NCBI RefSeq assembly: GCF_005519465.1
Contig: NZ_CP027858.1
Span: forward strand, 4,340,001-4,404,000
DNA length: 64,000 nt
Reading direction: 5' to 3'
From: Streptomyces clavuligerus
GTDB lineage: Bacteria > Actinomycetota > Actinomycetes > Streptomycetales > Streptomycetaceae
Shown here: positions 28,540-37,878 of the stretch, one piece after another
Layout: each line of letters starts with the position of its first letter
How positions within the stretch are numbered: the first letter of the stretch is position 1
The notes under the pieces: model-generated
What the model was told of the DNA's origin: nothing
Seen by the model: only the letters and a program-made list of their open reading frames with translations
Database searches by the model: none
Translations under genes and position numbers: made by a program

Positions 28540-31167
28540 TCAGCGGCCCGTGCGGCCGAACGGGCCGCCGCCCACCGCCGGCGGGCCGCCCAGTCCGGGC
28601 CGGGTCCCCCCGACGGCCGGGCCGAGGCCCGGTCCCGCGCCCCCGCCCGGGCCGCCGGTGAAGCCGTCGCCGCGCCGGGGACCTCCGGTACCGGCGGAGC
28701 CCGTACCGGGGCCGGGGCCGCCGCCCGCGCCCTGGCCGGAGCCGTCGAGGGTGTCGAGCCTGCCGTAGCCGCCGTTCCCCAGCCCCGGGTAGAGGCCGCC
28801 GCCGGCGGGGGAACCGGCCCCGGTGGCGGTCCCCGGCGGCTCGCCCGCCCCCGCCGGACCGCCGTCCTCGGTCCCGGCCCCCGGGTCCGTCCCGGTGCCG
28901 TCGGCGGGACCGTCGTTCGCGCCGTCGTCGGCTCCGTCCCCTTCGGGTTCCCCGTCCCCGGGTGAACGGGTCGGCCCCGGGCTCCCGGACGCGGTGGAGC
29001 GGGCGGCACCGGAACCGCTCGGCTCGGGAGCGGGCTCCAGCCAGTTCCCCGGCTGGAGCCACAGATCGAACTCCGTGATCGCCGTGTTCCCGAGCGCCAG
29101 CGCGGTGAACCGGCCCCAGATCCGGGCGGGCACCCCGCCGCCGCTGACGCGCGGCAGCCCCAGCGCCCCGTACAGCGACCGCTGCGCACCGGAGTCGGGG
29201 TCCTGCCCCATCAGGGCCACCACTGTCGCCAGCTCCGGGGTGTACCCGGCGAACCAGGCGGCCCGGTCCTCCTCCGCGGTGCCGGTCTTGCCCGCCGCGG
29301 GGCGGCCCGCCGACTGCGCCGCCGTCCCCGTGCCGCTGGTGACGACGCTCTGGAGGATCGCGGTCGTGGTGTCGGCGGCGACCCGGTCGACCGTCTGCCG
29401 GACGGCCCGCCCCGGCAGCGCCACCTCCCTGCCGTCCTTGGTGACCCGGGCGACGAGTGTGTACGCACCGTGCCGCCCGTGGTTGGCGAGGGTGGCGTAC
29501 GCCTCCGCCATGTCGAGGACGCTGGCGGTGGCCGTCCCGAGGGCGATGGACGGGGACGCGCTCAGGTCGGGGGTGTTCGCGGGGATGCCGAGGTCCAGCG
29601 CGGTCTGCCGCACCTTGGCCGGTCCGACGTCCATCGCCATCTGCGCGTACACGGAGTTCACGGACTTGTCGGTGGCCTCGGTGACGGTGATCCGGCCGTA
29701 GGAGAGGCCGTCGTCGTTGCCGGGGGCGTACGGTTTGCCGCCCCACCCCTGGACGGTGCGGCCGTCCGTGCCGTCGTAGCGGGTGCCGGGGGTGATGCGC
29801 CGGCCGTCCTGGGTACGGGAGCGGTGTTCGACGGCGGCGGTGAGGACGAAGGGTTTGAAGGTGGAGCCGACCTGGTAGTCGCGGCGGGTGGCGTTGTTGA
29901 CGTACTGCCGGGTGTAGTCGACGCCGCCGTAGAGGGCGACGACGCGCCCGGTGGACGGCTCGATCGAGGCGCCCCCCACCCGGACGTTGCGGTCGGCGGC
30001 CCTGCGCGGGTCGAGGCGGGCGTTCACCTGGTCGTCCACCGCGCGGACGAAGGCGTCCTGCTTGGCCCGTTCCAGGGTGGTGGTGATCCGGTAGCCGCCT
30101 GCCGCGAGGGTGTTCTCGTCGAGGATGCCCTGGCCGGTGAGGTACTCCTCGACGGCCTGGACGACATAGCCGCGCTGCCCGGAGAGGCCGGTGGCGGGTT
30201 TGGCCCGCTGGGGCATGGGGAAGGCCAGCGAGGCCCGTTGGCCGGAAGTGAGCCATTTCTGCTTCACCATGCCGTCGAGGGTGTAGTTCCAGCGGGCGAC
30301 CGCCGCGTCCTTGTTCTCGGGGTGCAGGGTGACGTCGAAGGCGCTGGGCGCGTTCAGGACCGAGGCGAGATAGGCGCCCTCGGCGAGGTCGATGTCCTCG
30401 ATGTCCTTGCCGTAGTACGCCTGGGCGGCGGCCTGGACGCCGTAGGCGTTGCGGCCGAAGTAGCTGGTGTTGAGATAGCCCAGCAGGATGTCGTCCTTGC
30501 TCTGCTCCCGGCTCAGCTTCACCGAGATGAAGAACTCCTTCCACTTCCTGCTGAGCGTCTGCTCCTGGCCGAGGTAGTAATTCTTGACGTACTGCTGGGT
30601 GATGGTGGAGCCGGACTGCTTGCCCTTGCCGAGGAGGGTGTTCCAGGCGGCGCGGATCATTCCCTGGGGGTCCACCGCCCGTTCGGAGTAGAAGTCGCGG
30701 TCCTCCGCGGCCAGCACCGCCCGGCGGACGGGGAGCGGGACGCGGGAGATGCGGACGTTCTCCCGGTTGACCTCGCCGTCGCGGGCGAGCAGGCTGCCGT
30801 CCTCGTACAGATAGAGGGTGGACTGGGCGACGGCGGCGGCGTTGGCGGGCGGGATGCCGACAAGGGCGTAACCGGCGGCGAACCCGCCGACGAGGAGCAG
30901 GACGAGGAGGACGAGGGCGCCGAGCGCGGTGCGCCAGGTGGGGAGAAGCCGGCGCGGTCCGGTGCGGCGCTCCCGCGGCCGCCGCCCGGCGGGCCCACCG
31001 GCGGACGCGGTTCCGTCGGCGGGCCCGGACCCGTCCGTGGATTCGGCCCGGTCCGTGCACCCGGACCCGTCGGCGGCCCTGGACGCGGGGCCGTTCCCGG
31101 AGGCGTGCCCCGCTGCGGTCTTGTCGCCGACCGGTCGGCCGCCCTGGCGCTGTGGCTCCTCGCTCAT
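28540..31167 (-). CDS. Bifunctional class A penicillin-binding protein
   Basis: 875-residue peptidoglycan glycosyltransferase/transpeptidase. A disordered cytoplasmic tail (1-78) and one membrane helix (about 79-103) precede the GT51 domain with catalytic E155 in AAEDRDFY and the GSTITQQYVKN and GRNAYGVQAAAQAYYGKD motifs. Transpeptidase motifs are STFK (about 434), SVN (about 502) and KTG (about 626, in AGKTGTAEEDRAAWF). The last ~170 residues are Pro/Gly/Ser-rich. ATG 31167 is chosen because upstream codons are not conserved; no clear ribosome binding site is visible. It is divergent from the ABC exporter operon. Confidence 0.93.
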   Translation of the reverse strand: MSEEPQRQGGRPVGDKTAAGHASGNGPASRAADGSGCTDRAESTDGSGPADGTASAGGPAGRRPRERRTGPRRLLPTWRTALGALVLLVLLLVGGFAAGYALVGIPPANAAAVAQSTLYLYEDGSLLARDGEVNRENVRISRVPLPVRRAVLAAEDRDFYSERAVDPQGMIRAAWNTLLGKGKQSGSTITQQYVKNYYLGQEQTLSRKWKEFFISVKLSREQSKDDILLGYLNTSYFGRNAYGVQAAAQAYYGKDIEDIDLAEGAYLASVLNAPSAFDVTLHPENKDAAVARWNYTLDGMVKQKWLTSGQRASLAFPMPQRAKPATGLSGQRGYVVQAVEEYLTGQGILDENTLAAGGYRITTTLERAKQDAFVRAVDDQVNARLDPRRAADRNVRVGGASIEPSTGRVVALYGGVDYTRQYVNNATRRDYQVGSTFKPFVLTAAVEHRSRTQDGRRITPGTRYDGTDGRTVQGWGGKPYAPGNDDGLSYGRITVTEATDKSVNSVYAQMAMDVGPAKVRQTALDLGIPANTPDLSASPSIALGTATASVLDMAEAYATLANHGRHGAYTLVARVTKDGREVALPGRAVRQTVDRVAADTTTAILQSVVTSGTGTAAQSAGRPAAGKTGTAEEDRAAWFAGYTPELATVVALMGQDPDSGAQRSLYGALGLPRVSGGGVPARIWGRFTALALGNTAITEFDLWLQPGNWLEPAPEPSGSGAARSTASGSPGPTRSPGDGEPEGDGADDGANDGPADGTGTDPGAGTEDGGPAGAGEPPGTATGAGSPAGGGLYPGLGNGGYGRLDTLDGSGQGAGGGPGPGTGSAGTGGPRRGDGFTGGPGGGAGPGLGPAVGGTRPGLGGPPAVGGGPFGRTGR

Positions 31168-31348
31168 GCGCCCATAGTGCACTTTGGGCGGCGATATCCC
31201 CCGTACCGTCACCCATAAATACCTCGCGGCGGCACGCCGGGCCGCACTAGCCTCGGGCCCTTTGGAGCTGTGCCGACCGGCCCAACGGCCGTGCGGGCCA
31301 GCGGACACGGCGGTCACGGCGGGCGCAGCGGACACGGAGGGAGGCGGT

Positions 31349-32149
31349 GTGCGGCTCTACGCGGTCGTCGTGGCGGGCGGGTTCCGCCGTTTCGCGACCT
31401 ACCGGCTGGCCACGGTGGCGGGGGTGTTCACCAACACGGTCTTCGGTTTCATCATCGCGCATACGTATATCGCCCTGTGGGACGAGCGCCCGCACCTCGG
31501 TGGCTACGACGTCAGCCAGGCGGTGACCTATGTCTGGGTGGGACAGGCGCTGCTGGTGACCGTCGCGCTGATGGGCGGCGGTTTCGAGGACGAGCTGATC
31601 GAACGCATCCGCACCGGCGACATCGCCGTCGACCTCTACCGCCCGGCCGATCTCCAGCTCTTCTGGCTCTCCGGCGATCTGGGCCGGGCCGCCTTCCACA
31701 TCCTGGGCCGGGGTGTGGTCCCGATGGCGTGCGGCGCGCTCGCCTTCGATCTGGCGCTGCCCGGGTCCGCGCTGACCTGGGGCGCCTTTCTGCTGGCGGT
31801 GCTGCTCGGCGTGGTGGTCAGCTTCGCGCTGCGGTTCCTGGTGGCGCTGTCGGCGTTCTGGCTGATGGACGGCGCGGGGGTGAGCCATGTCAGCTGGCTC
31901 ACGGGGATGTTCTTCTCCGGGATGCTGCTGCCGCTGAATGTCTTCCCGGGCGTGCTGGGGGAGGTGGCGCGGGCGCTGCCCTGGTCCTCGTTGCTCCAGC
32001 TCCCGGCGGATGTGCTGCTGGGTATGTACACGGGGTGGGAACTGGCGGGCGTGTACGCCTTCCAGGCGGGGTGGGCGGTGGCGCTGCTGGGTGCGGGCCG
32101 GGTGCTCCAGCGGCTGGCGACGCGCAGGGTGGTGGTGCAGGGTGGCTGA
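31349..32149 (+). CDS. ABC-2 family exporter permease, first subunit
   Basis: 266-residue membrane protein with about six helices, of the ABC-2 family that occurs as two unlike permeases plus one ATPase. Typical segments are ATYRLATVAGVFTNTVFGF, the QAVTYVWVGQALL helix, the cytoplasmic RTGDIAVDLYRPADLQ (a conserved coupling segment in this family), and LPLNVFPGVLGEVARALPWSSLLQLPADV. GTG 31349 follows GGAGGGAGG. It overlaps the next permease by 8 bases. The substrate is unknown. Confidence 0.88.
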   Translation: MRLYAVVVAGGFRRFATYRLATVAGVFTNTVFGFIIAHTYIALWDERPHLGGYDVSQAVTYVWVGQALLVTVALMGGGFEDELIERIRTGDIAVDLYRPADLQLFWLSGDLGRAAFHILGRGVVPMACGALAFDLALPGSALTWGAFLLAVLLGVVVSFALRFLVALSAFWLMDGAGVSHVSWLTGMFFSGMLLPLNVFPGVLGEVARALPWSSLLQLPADVLLGMYTGWELAGVYAFQAGWAVALLGAGRVLQRLATRRVVVQGG

Positions 32150-33140
32150 GCGGGTCGGACCGGCGTACGGGACGGACACCGGAGTGGCTGGTTCCGAGGC
32201 GCTGGCGGGCGGCGGGTCCCATGGCGCCGGGGCGGTGGCCGACGGCGGGACCCATGGCGCCGGGGCGGTGGCGGGCGGCGGGTCCCATGGCACCGGGGCG
32301 CTGGCCGACGGTGGAGCGCGGGCGCGCCGCGCCCTGCTGACGGACGGGGTGCGGGCCTACGGCCTCATCGTGGCCATGTGGGTGCGCTCCACGATGACCT
32401 ACCGCGCCTCCTTCGTCATGACCACGCTCGCCAGCTTCGCGACGACGGCCTTCGACTTCGTGGCGATCCTGCTGATGTTCTCGCACATCGACGCGCTCGG
32501 CGGTTACTCCCTCGCCGAGATCGCGGTGCTGTACGGGGTCACGGGCACCGCCTTCGGCCTCTGTGACCTGGTGCTGGGGTCGGTGGAGCGCCTCGGCCGC
32601 AGGGTCCGCGACGGCACGCTGGACACCCTGCTGGTGCGTCCGGTGCCGGTGCTGGCCCAGATCGCGGCCGACCGTTTCGCGCTGCGCAGAGTGGGCCGTG
32701 TCGCCCAGGGGGTCCTGGTCCTCGGCTACGGCCTGCTGACCGTGGACGTCGCCTGGACGCCGCTGAAGGCGCTGATGGTCCCGGCGATGGTGCTGACCGG
32801 CGCGGTGATCTTCGGTGCGGTGTTCGTCGTGGGCGCGGCGTTCCAGTTCTGGGCGCAGGACGCGGCGCAGGTGCAGAACGCGTTCACGTACGGCGGCAAC
32901 ACGCTGCTCCAGTATCCGCCCACGGTCTTCACCAAGGACCTGGTGCGCGGGGTGACGTTCGTGGTGCCGCTGGCCTTCGTCAACTGGCTGCCCGCGCTGT
33001 ATGTGCTGGGGCGGCCCTATCCGGTGGAGGTGCCGCAGTGGCTGGCGTTCGCACCGCCGCTGGTCGCCGTCGCGGCGGGCTGGGCGTCGGGGATCGCCTG
33101 GCGCGCGGGGCTGCGGGCGTACCGAAGTACCGGAAGCTGA
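32142..33140 (+). CDS. ABC-2 family exporter permease, second subunit
   Basis: 332-residue partner permease. GTG 32142 overlaps the first permease stop. The first ~65 residues are an unusual Gly/Ala/His-rich extension made of 11-residue repeats (GGGSHGAGAVA type), encoded by a 33-base tandem repeat. The membrane part follows with YRASFVMTTLASFATTAFDFVAIL, the coupling segment RVRDGTLDTLLVRPVPVLAQIAADRF, and NTLLQYPPTVFTKDLVRGVTFVVPLAFVNW. It should pair with the upstream permease and the downstream ATPase. Confidence 0.87.
   Translation: MAERVGPAYGTDTGVAGSEALAGGGSHGAGAVADGGTHGAGAVAGGGSHGTGALADGGARARRALLTDGVRAYGLIVAMWVRSTMTYRASFVMTTLASFATTAFDFVAILLMFSHIDALGGYSLAEIAVLYGVTGTAFGLCDLVLGSVERLGRRVRDGTLDTLLVRPVPVLAQIAADRFALRRVGRVAQGVLVLGYGLLTVDVAWTPLKALMVPAMVLTGAVIFGAVFVVGAAFQFWAQDAAQVQNAFTYGGNTLLQYPPTVFTKDLVRGVTFVVPLAFVNWLPALYVLGRPYPVEVPQWLAFAPPLVAVAAGWASGIAWRAGLRAYRSTGS
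32199..32315 (+). repeat. 33-base in-frame tandem repeat in permease N-terminus
   Basis: Three full copies (32199-32231, 32232-32264, 32265-32297) and a partial fourth (32298-32315) of a 33-base unit containing GGGTCCCATGGCGCCGGGG. Copies differ at a few bases, keep the reading frame, and encode alternating GGGSHGAGA/DGGTHGAGA units. Confidence 0.9.
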
Positions 33141-33166
33141 CCGGGGCGGAACAGAGAGGCGGGTGG

Positions 33167-34147
33167 ATGGACATGCCGGACACGACGGATGTGATCGAGC
33201 TGGACGGCGTCGAGAAGGTCTTCGACGTACGGCGCAGGGCCGGTCGGATGCGCCGGGAGAAACACCGGGTCAGGGCGGTGGACGGGATCAGTTTCCGGGT
33301 GGCGCCGGGGGAGATGGTCGGCTACATCGGGCCGAACGGAGCGGGCAAGTCCACCACCATCAAGATGCTGACGGGCATTCTCACGCCGAGCGCGGGCCGG
33401 TTGCGGGTCGCGGGTATCGACCCGGCCCGGGAGCGCACCCGGCTGGCCCGGCGGATCGGTGTCGTCTTCGGCCAGCGGACCACGCTGTGGTGGGATCTGC
33501 CGCTGCGGGACTCGTACCGGCTGATGCACCGGATGTACCGGGTGCCCGACCGGCGGTTCCGGGAGAACCTGGACCGCTGTGTCGAACTCCTCGACCTGGC
33601 CGAGCTGCTGGAGGTCCCCGTACGGCAGCTCTCCCTCGGCCAGCGGATGCGCGGCGACATCGCGGCAGCGCTGCTGCACGACCCGGAGGTGCTGTACCTC
33701 GACGAGCCGACGATCGGCCTGGACGTCGTCTCCAAGGCGAAGGTCCGGGGCTTTCTGCGGGACCTCAACGCGGAGGCGGGGACGACGGTGCTGCTCACCA
33801 CGCACGATCTGACCGATATCGAGCAGCTCTGCCGCCGGGTGATGGTCATCGACCACGGCCGGCTGATGTACGACGGTGAACTCGGAGGGCTGCACGGGGT
33901 GGCGGAGAGCGAGCGCACGCTCGTGGTGGATCTGGCACGGGAGATGCCGCCGCTGACGACCGGGTTGGCCAGGACCGTCAGGGTGGAGGGGCCCCGGCAG
34001 TGGCTGGCGTTCCCCGCGTCGCAGTCGGCGGCTCCGCTGGTGGCGGCGGTGGCGGAGAAGTATCCGGTGGTGGATCTGTCGGTACGGGAGCCGGACATCG
34101 AGGCGGTGATCGCGAAGATGTACGCGGAGGGGCCGGCCGGGGAGTGA
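33167..34147 (+). CDS. ABC exporter ATPase
   Basis: 326-residue ATPase completing the exporter. Walker A is GPNGAGKST near residue 60, the signature is LSLGQRMRGDIAAALLHDP, Walker B is VLYLDEPTIGLD, and the switch region is LLTTHDLTDIEQLCRRV. LSLGQRMR rather than LSGGQ, and VFGQRTTLWWDLP after the Walker A half, are typical of the ABC-2 subgroup paired with two such permeases. ATG 33167 has GAGAGGCGG upstream. The three genes form one operon; the cargo cannot be read from sequence. Confidence 0.92.
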   Translation: MDMPDTTDVIELDGVEKVFDVRRRAGRMRREKHRVRAVDGISFRVAPGEMVGYIGPNGAGKSTTIKMLTGILTPSAGRLRVAGIDPARERTRLARRIGVVFGQRTTLWWDLPLRDSYRLMHRMYRVPDRRFRENLDRCVELLDLAELLEVPVRQLSLGQRMRGDIAAALLHDPEVLYLDEPTIGLDVVSKAKVRGFLRDLNAEAGTTVLLTTHDLTDIEQLCRRVMVIDHGRLMYDGELGGLHGVAESERTLVVDLAREMPPLTTGLARTVRVEGPRQWLAFPASQSAAPLVAAVAEKYPVVDLSVREPDIEAVIAKMYAEGPAGE

Positions 34148-34211
34148 AGACCCGCCCGGTGGCGCCGCCGGGCCCCCGGTCGGCCTGTTTCCGCTGACTA
34201 TTCTTGCCTGT

Positions 34212-34949
34212 ATGAGTGAACTCCCTGATATGCGGGCCTCCGACAGTGAGCGTGAGCGGGTCGCCGAGCGGCTGCGGGACGCGGTGGCGGAGGGCCGGCT
34301 CACGATGGAGGAGTTCGAGGAGCGCCTGGAGGCGGCCTTTCTGGCGCGGACCCATGGCGAGCTGGAGCCGCTGGTGCGGGATCTCCCGGCCCCCTCGGCG
34401 GCGGCGTCCGGCACGGCGCCGGTTCCGACCGCCGGGGGCGGCGGCTGGCCCGAGCGGGTGGGCGGCCCCGGGACGTCGAGGATGGCGTTCGCGATGTGGG
34501 GAGGGTTCAGCCGCCACGGGGGCTGGACGGTGCCGCGCCGCTTCGACGCCGTCGCCGTGATGGGCGGTGGGGAGCTGGATCTGCGCGAGGCGCGTTTCGA
34601 GGACCGTGAGGTCGTGATCCGCTGTTTCACGGTCATGGGTGGGATACAGGTGATCGTTCCGCCGGACATGACGGTGGACGTCACGGGCTTCGGCTTCATG
34701 GGCGGCTTCTCGGAGAGCGGCCTGGACGCGGTCCCCGACCCGTCGGCGCCCCGGGTGCGGATCACGGGATTCGCGCTGATGGGCGGGGTGAACGTGGTCC
34801 GGAAGCAGACCCGGGCCGAGCGGCAGCGGCTGAAGGAGGAGAAGCAGCGGCTGCGGGCCGAGCGGAAGCGGAACCGGCTGGAGGGCGGCCGGGGCCGGGA
34901 ACCGGGCCCGGACGAGGAGGGCGGCGGCGCCCGCGAGGAGCCGCGCTGA
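34212..34949 (+). CDS. DUF1707 protein with LiaF-like C-terminal domain
   Basis: 245-residue cytosolic or membrane-associated protein. The N-terminal DUF1707 domain is clear (ELPDMRASDSERERVAERLRDAVAEGRLTMEEFEERLEAAFLARTHGELEPLVRDLP). After a Pro/Ala linker comes a beta-strand repeat region (FDAVAVMGGGELDLREARF, CFTVMGGIQVIVPPDM, GFALMGGVNVV) like the LiaF cell-wall-stress domain. The C-terminus is a charged helix (RAERQRLKEEKQRLRAERKR). It may relate to envelope-stress sensing; this is inferred from domains. Confidence 0.88.
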   Translation: MSELPDMRASDSERERVAERLRDAVAEGRLTMEEFEERLEAAFLARTHGELEPLVRDLPAPSAAASGTAPVPTAGGGGWPERVGGPGTSRMAFAMWGGFSRHGGWTVPRRFDAVAVMGGGELDLREARFEDREVVIRCFTVMGGIQVIVPPDMTVDVTGFGFMGGFSESGLDAVPDPSAPRVRITGFALMGGVNVVRKQTRAERQRLKEEKQRLRAERKRNRLEGGRGREPGPDEEGGGAREEPR

Positions 34950-35042
34950 CGCCGTCGAGGCCGTCCCGGGAACTCCGGATGCGCGCCGGGAGTACGTCAG
35001 GTAAGGAAATGCGTACGGGGTGCGTGTGAACGGGTGGAGCGG

Positions 35043-36455
35043 ATGAAACGCACAGATCAGACGGACGGCGCGGGCGGCGCGGGCGGGCCGGACGGGCCGG
35101 ATCGCGCGGATCGTGCCGCGGACCGGGGCGGCGCCGGGGACTCCCCCGAGGGCACGGGGACCGGCGGGGCGCGGCGGCGGACGGGTCTGCCCTCGTTCGC
35201 GTACACCGAGGCGGACGCGGCCAAGCAGCGCGGCGTCCGCCGGATGAAGCTCTTCGCGACCGGGCTGCTGATCGGCGTCGCCGTGGTCTTCGCCCTCGCG
35301 ACCTGGGCGAAGAACGCGGGCGCCGGGCCCTGGGCCGGGTATGTGGCGGCGGCGGCCGAGGCGGGCATGGTCGGCGCGCTGGCCGACTGGTTCGCGGTGA
35401 CGGCGCTCTTCCGGCACCCGCTGGGCCTGCCGATCCCGCACACGGCGATCATCCCGAACAAGAAGGACCAGCTCGGCGCCTCGCTGGGCACCTTCGTCGG
35501 GGAGAACTTCCTCTCCGAGGAGGTGGTGCGCGCCCGGCTGGGGGCGCTGGGCATCGGCGGCCGGCTGGGCGCCTGGCTCGCCGAGCCCGCCCACGCCGAC
35601 CGGGTCACCGCCGAGCTGGCGACCGCGCTGCGCGGGGCGCTCACGGTGCTGCGGGACTCCGATGTCCAGGCCGTCGTCGGCGAGGCCATCACCCGGCGCG
35701 CGGAGAGCGCGGAGATCGCGCCCGGCCTCGGCAAGACCCTGGACAAGGTGGTCGCCGACGGGGCGCACCGCCGGGCGGTCGATCTGATCTGCGCCCGCGC
35801 CCATGACTGGCTGGTCACCCATGCGGTGTCGGTGATGGACGCGGTGGAGGGCGGCGCGCCGGGCTGGACGCCGCGGTTCGTCGACCGGAAGGTGGGCGAA
35901 CGGGTCTACCGCGAGCTGCTGCGTTTCGTCACGGAGATGCGGGACATGCCGGAGCATCCGGCGCGCGGCGCGATCGACCGTTTCCTGGCGGACTTCGCGT
36001 CCGACCTCCAGTCGGACACGGAGACCAGGGCGCGGGTGGAGCGCATGAAGTCGGATCTGCTCTCCCGCGAGGAGGTGCAGGACGTGATCGCCTCGGCGTG
36101 GTCCTCGGTCCGCGCCATGATCCTCTCGGCGGCGGAGGACGACCGCAGCGAGCTGCGGCTGCGGGCCCGGGCCTCGCTGCTCTCCCTGGGCGCCCGGCTG
36201 GCCACCGACGAGCGGCTCCAGCGGAAGGTGGACGGCTGGGTGGAGGACGCCGCGGTGTATGTGGTCACCACCTATCGCGGCGAGATCACCTCGTTGATCT
36301 CGGAGACGATCGCGGGCTGGGACGCGGAGCACACCTCGCGGAAGATCGAGGCGCACATCGGCCGGGATCTCCAGTTCATCCGGATCAACGGCACGGTGGT
36401 GGGCGCGCTGGCGGGACTGCTGATCTACACGGTGGCGCGGGCGTTCGGGGGCTGA
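35043..36455 (+). CDS. DUF445 family membrane protein
   Basis: 470-residue DUF445 protein. After a ~55-residue disordered N-terminus, two membrane helices flank the conserved GYVAAAAEAGMVGALADWFAVTALFRHPLGLPIPHTAIIPNKK. A long helical region predicted to form coiled coils follows, with a final membrane segment INGTVVGALAGLLIYTVARAF. ATG 35043 follows GGTGGAG; GTG 35034 is an alternative. DUF445 members have been linked to envelope integrity, but the role here is unknown. Confidence 0.9.
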   Translation: MKRTDQTDGAGGAGGPDGPDRADRAADRGGAGDSPEGTGTGGARRRTGLPSFAYTEADAAKQRGVRRMKLFATGLLIGVAVVFALATWAKNAGAGPWAGYVAAAAEAGMVGALADWFAVTALFRHPLGLPIPHTAIIPNKKDQLGASLGTFVGENFLSEEVVRARLGALGIGGRLGAWLAEPAHADRVTAELATALRGALTVLRDSDVQAVVGEAITRRAESAEIAPGLGKTLDKVVADGAHRRAVDLICARAHDWLVTHAVSVMDAVEGGAPGWTPRFVDRKVGERVYRELLRFVTEMRDMPEHPARGAIDRFLADFASDLQSDTETRARVERMKSDLLSREEVQDVIASAWSSVRAMILSAAEDDRSELRLRARASLLSLGARLATDERLQRKVDGWVEDAAVYVVTTYRGEITSLISETIAGWDAEHTSRKIEAHIGRDLQFIRINGTVVGALAGLLIYTVARAFGG

Positions 36456-36496
36456 GCGCGCGCGAGGTGGCGGGGGTGTTCGCGGGCCGAGGCGGG

Positions 36497-36540
36497 CCCG
36501 TGCCTGAGTGCTCCTGTGCCTGTGTGCCCGTGCCTGAGTG
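36497..36540. repeat. Short direct repeat downstream of DUF445 gene
   Basis: CCCGTGCCTGAGTG occurs exactly at 36497-36510 and 36527-36540, inside a longer low-complexity stretch of GTGCC/GTGTGCC units (to about 36552) in the convergent spacer. No gene is present in 36456-36712. Confidence 0.6.
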
Positions 36541-36712
36541 TGCCCGTGCCCGGGCGGGCCCGCCCGGCCGTGTGATCCGGTGGGCCCGCCGCGGGCACGG
36601 GGCAAGGAGGTGTGACGCGTCTCCCGCGACGGCACCGGTGCGCAGGACGGCCCCCTCAGCGACCCGCCCGTGCGCCCACCGCGGTCGGCGGCGCCACACC
36701 TCCGTCTGGGGG

Positions 36713-37696
36713 TCAGCCGAAGAGCTGGCCGCGGACGGCCCCGTCGGGGAACTCGGGGGTGTGGATGTTGGAGTAGTACTCCCGGGAGTAGTCGCGCACC
36801 CGGGCGACGGTGGCGGCGTTCTGCCCGGTCAGCCTGCCGGAGACGGCGAAGACCCCTTCGGGCACGGGCCGGTTGAAGAGGTTGAGAACGACATCGCCGT
36901 TCTTGCCGAAGGCACCCTTGTGGATATGGCCGAGGGACGGGCTCTGGATGTTGACCCACGCCATCGAGTAACCGACCTGGGTGCCCTTGGGGTTGAGGAA
37001 GGTCACGGCGTGCCCGTCGGGGTCGCCCACCTTGGAGGCGTCGGTCTTGGGGACCTCCTGGCCACCGTTGGACAGCGCCGTCAGCTTGCCGCCGCGGAGG
37101 ATGTCCAGCGGGTTGACGGGCCTGCTGGTGGGCTTGAGCTGGCCGCGGACGGCGCCGCCGGGGAACTCGGCGCTGTGCAGGTTGACATAGAACCCGGCCG
37201 GGTCCTTCCGGATGTCCTCGGCGAGCTTGGCGTCGGTGAGGGAGACATGTCCGGCGGCCCGGTCCACGGAGTCCGGCATCGCGCCGAACATCAGCACCTT
37301 CAGGGGGCCGTTCTTGCCCGCCGGGCCCTGGTGGATGTGGCCGAGGCTGGGCACCACTCCGTTCCAGCGCAACGCGTAGGTCACCCGGTCGCCCTTGATC
37401 TGGACATAGCCGGCGGCCTTCGCGTCGGGGTCGTTCACGATGGGCCCGCCGGGCGTGGGCACCTCGTTGGCGCCGGACAGCTCCACGGCGAAGGTGACGG
37501 CGGGCCCGCGCGACGGCGCGGTGAAACCCGTCGCGCCCTGGGCGGCGGTGCCGCCGTGTCCGTGGTGCCCTCCGGCTGTGCTGTGCCCCCCGGCCGCTCC
37601 GGGCGTTCCGTGTCCCCCGTGCGCGACGGAGGGCGAGGCGCCCGTGACACCGAGCACCAGGGTGCCGGCGATCGCCGCGATGACTCGCTTCTGCAT
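36713..37696 (-). CDS. Secreted protein with two CHRD domains
   Basis: 327-residue secreted protein. MQKRVIAAIAGTLVLGVTGASPSVAHG is a signal peptide, followed by a His/Gly-rich linker (GGHSTAGGHHGHGG) that could bind metal. Two CHRD domains follow: the first from about residue 67 (FAVELSGANEVPTPGGP, then GHIHQGPAGKNGP and NLHSAEFPGGAVRGQL), the second from about 205 (TALSNGGQEVP, GHIHKGAFGKNG, NIHTPEFPDGAVRGQLFG). The CHRD fold is beta-rich, with unknown bacterial function. GGGGAGGA lies upstream of the ATG at 37696. It is divergent from a COG4315 lipoprotein. Confidence 0.92.
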   Translation of the reverse strand: MQKRVIAAIAGTLVLGVTGASPSVAHGGHGTPGAAGGHSTAGGHHGHGGTAAQGATGFTAPSRGPAVTFAVELSGANEVPTPGGPIVNDPDAKAAGYVQIKGDRVTYALRWNGVVPSLGHIHQGPAGKNGPLKVLMFGAMPDSVDRAAGHVSLTDAKLAEDIRKDPAGFYVNLHSAEFPGGAVRGQLKPTSRPVNPLDILRGGKLTALSNGGQEVPKTDASKVGDPDGHAVTFLNPKGTQVGYSMAWVNIQSPSLGHIHKGAFGKNGDVVLNLFNRPVPEGVFAVSGRLTGQNAATVARVRDYSREYYSNIHTPEFPDGAVRGQLFG

Positions 37697-37768
37697 GGTT
37701 TGGGTCCTCCCCTAGAGGCCGACATGGTCTGGGTCGGTCGCCAACAAGTACGGGTGGCGGCCCCGAAG

Positions 37769-37818
37769 TGTTCAGCACTGTTCAGCAGAAATTTTCTTTT
37801 CCCCGGTTTGAACCGGGG
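37769..37818. promoter_or_regulatory. Candidate operator region between CHRD and COG4315 genes
   Basis: The divergent spacer holds two direct repeats TGTTCAGCA starting at 37769 and 37779 (10 bases apart), an A/T-rich patch, and an inverted repeat CCCCGGTT/AACCGGGG at 37801-37818. The arrangement suggests regulator binding controlling both genes; no regulator can be named. Confidence 0.5.
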
Positions 37819-37878
37819 GTCGGCTGCCTCCGTTCTATCTGGCAGACCGCACGACTTCGCCACTCGGGGGTAACGACC

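Noticed and set aside
36098..37873. Long plus-strand open frame opposite the CHRD gene
   Set aside because: Shadow frame; the minus strand encodes a signal peptide and two CHRD domains with a clear ribosome binding site.
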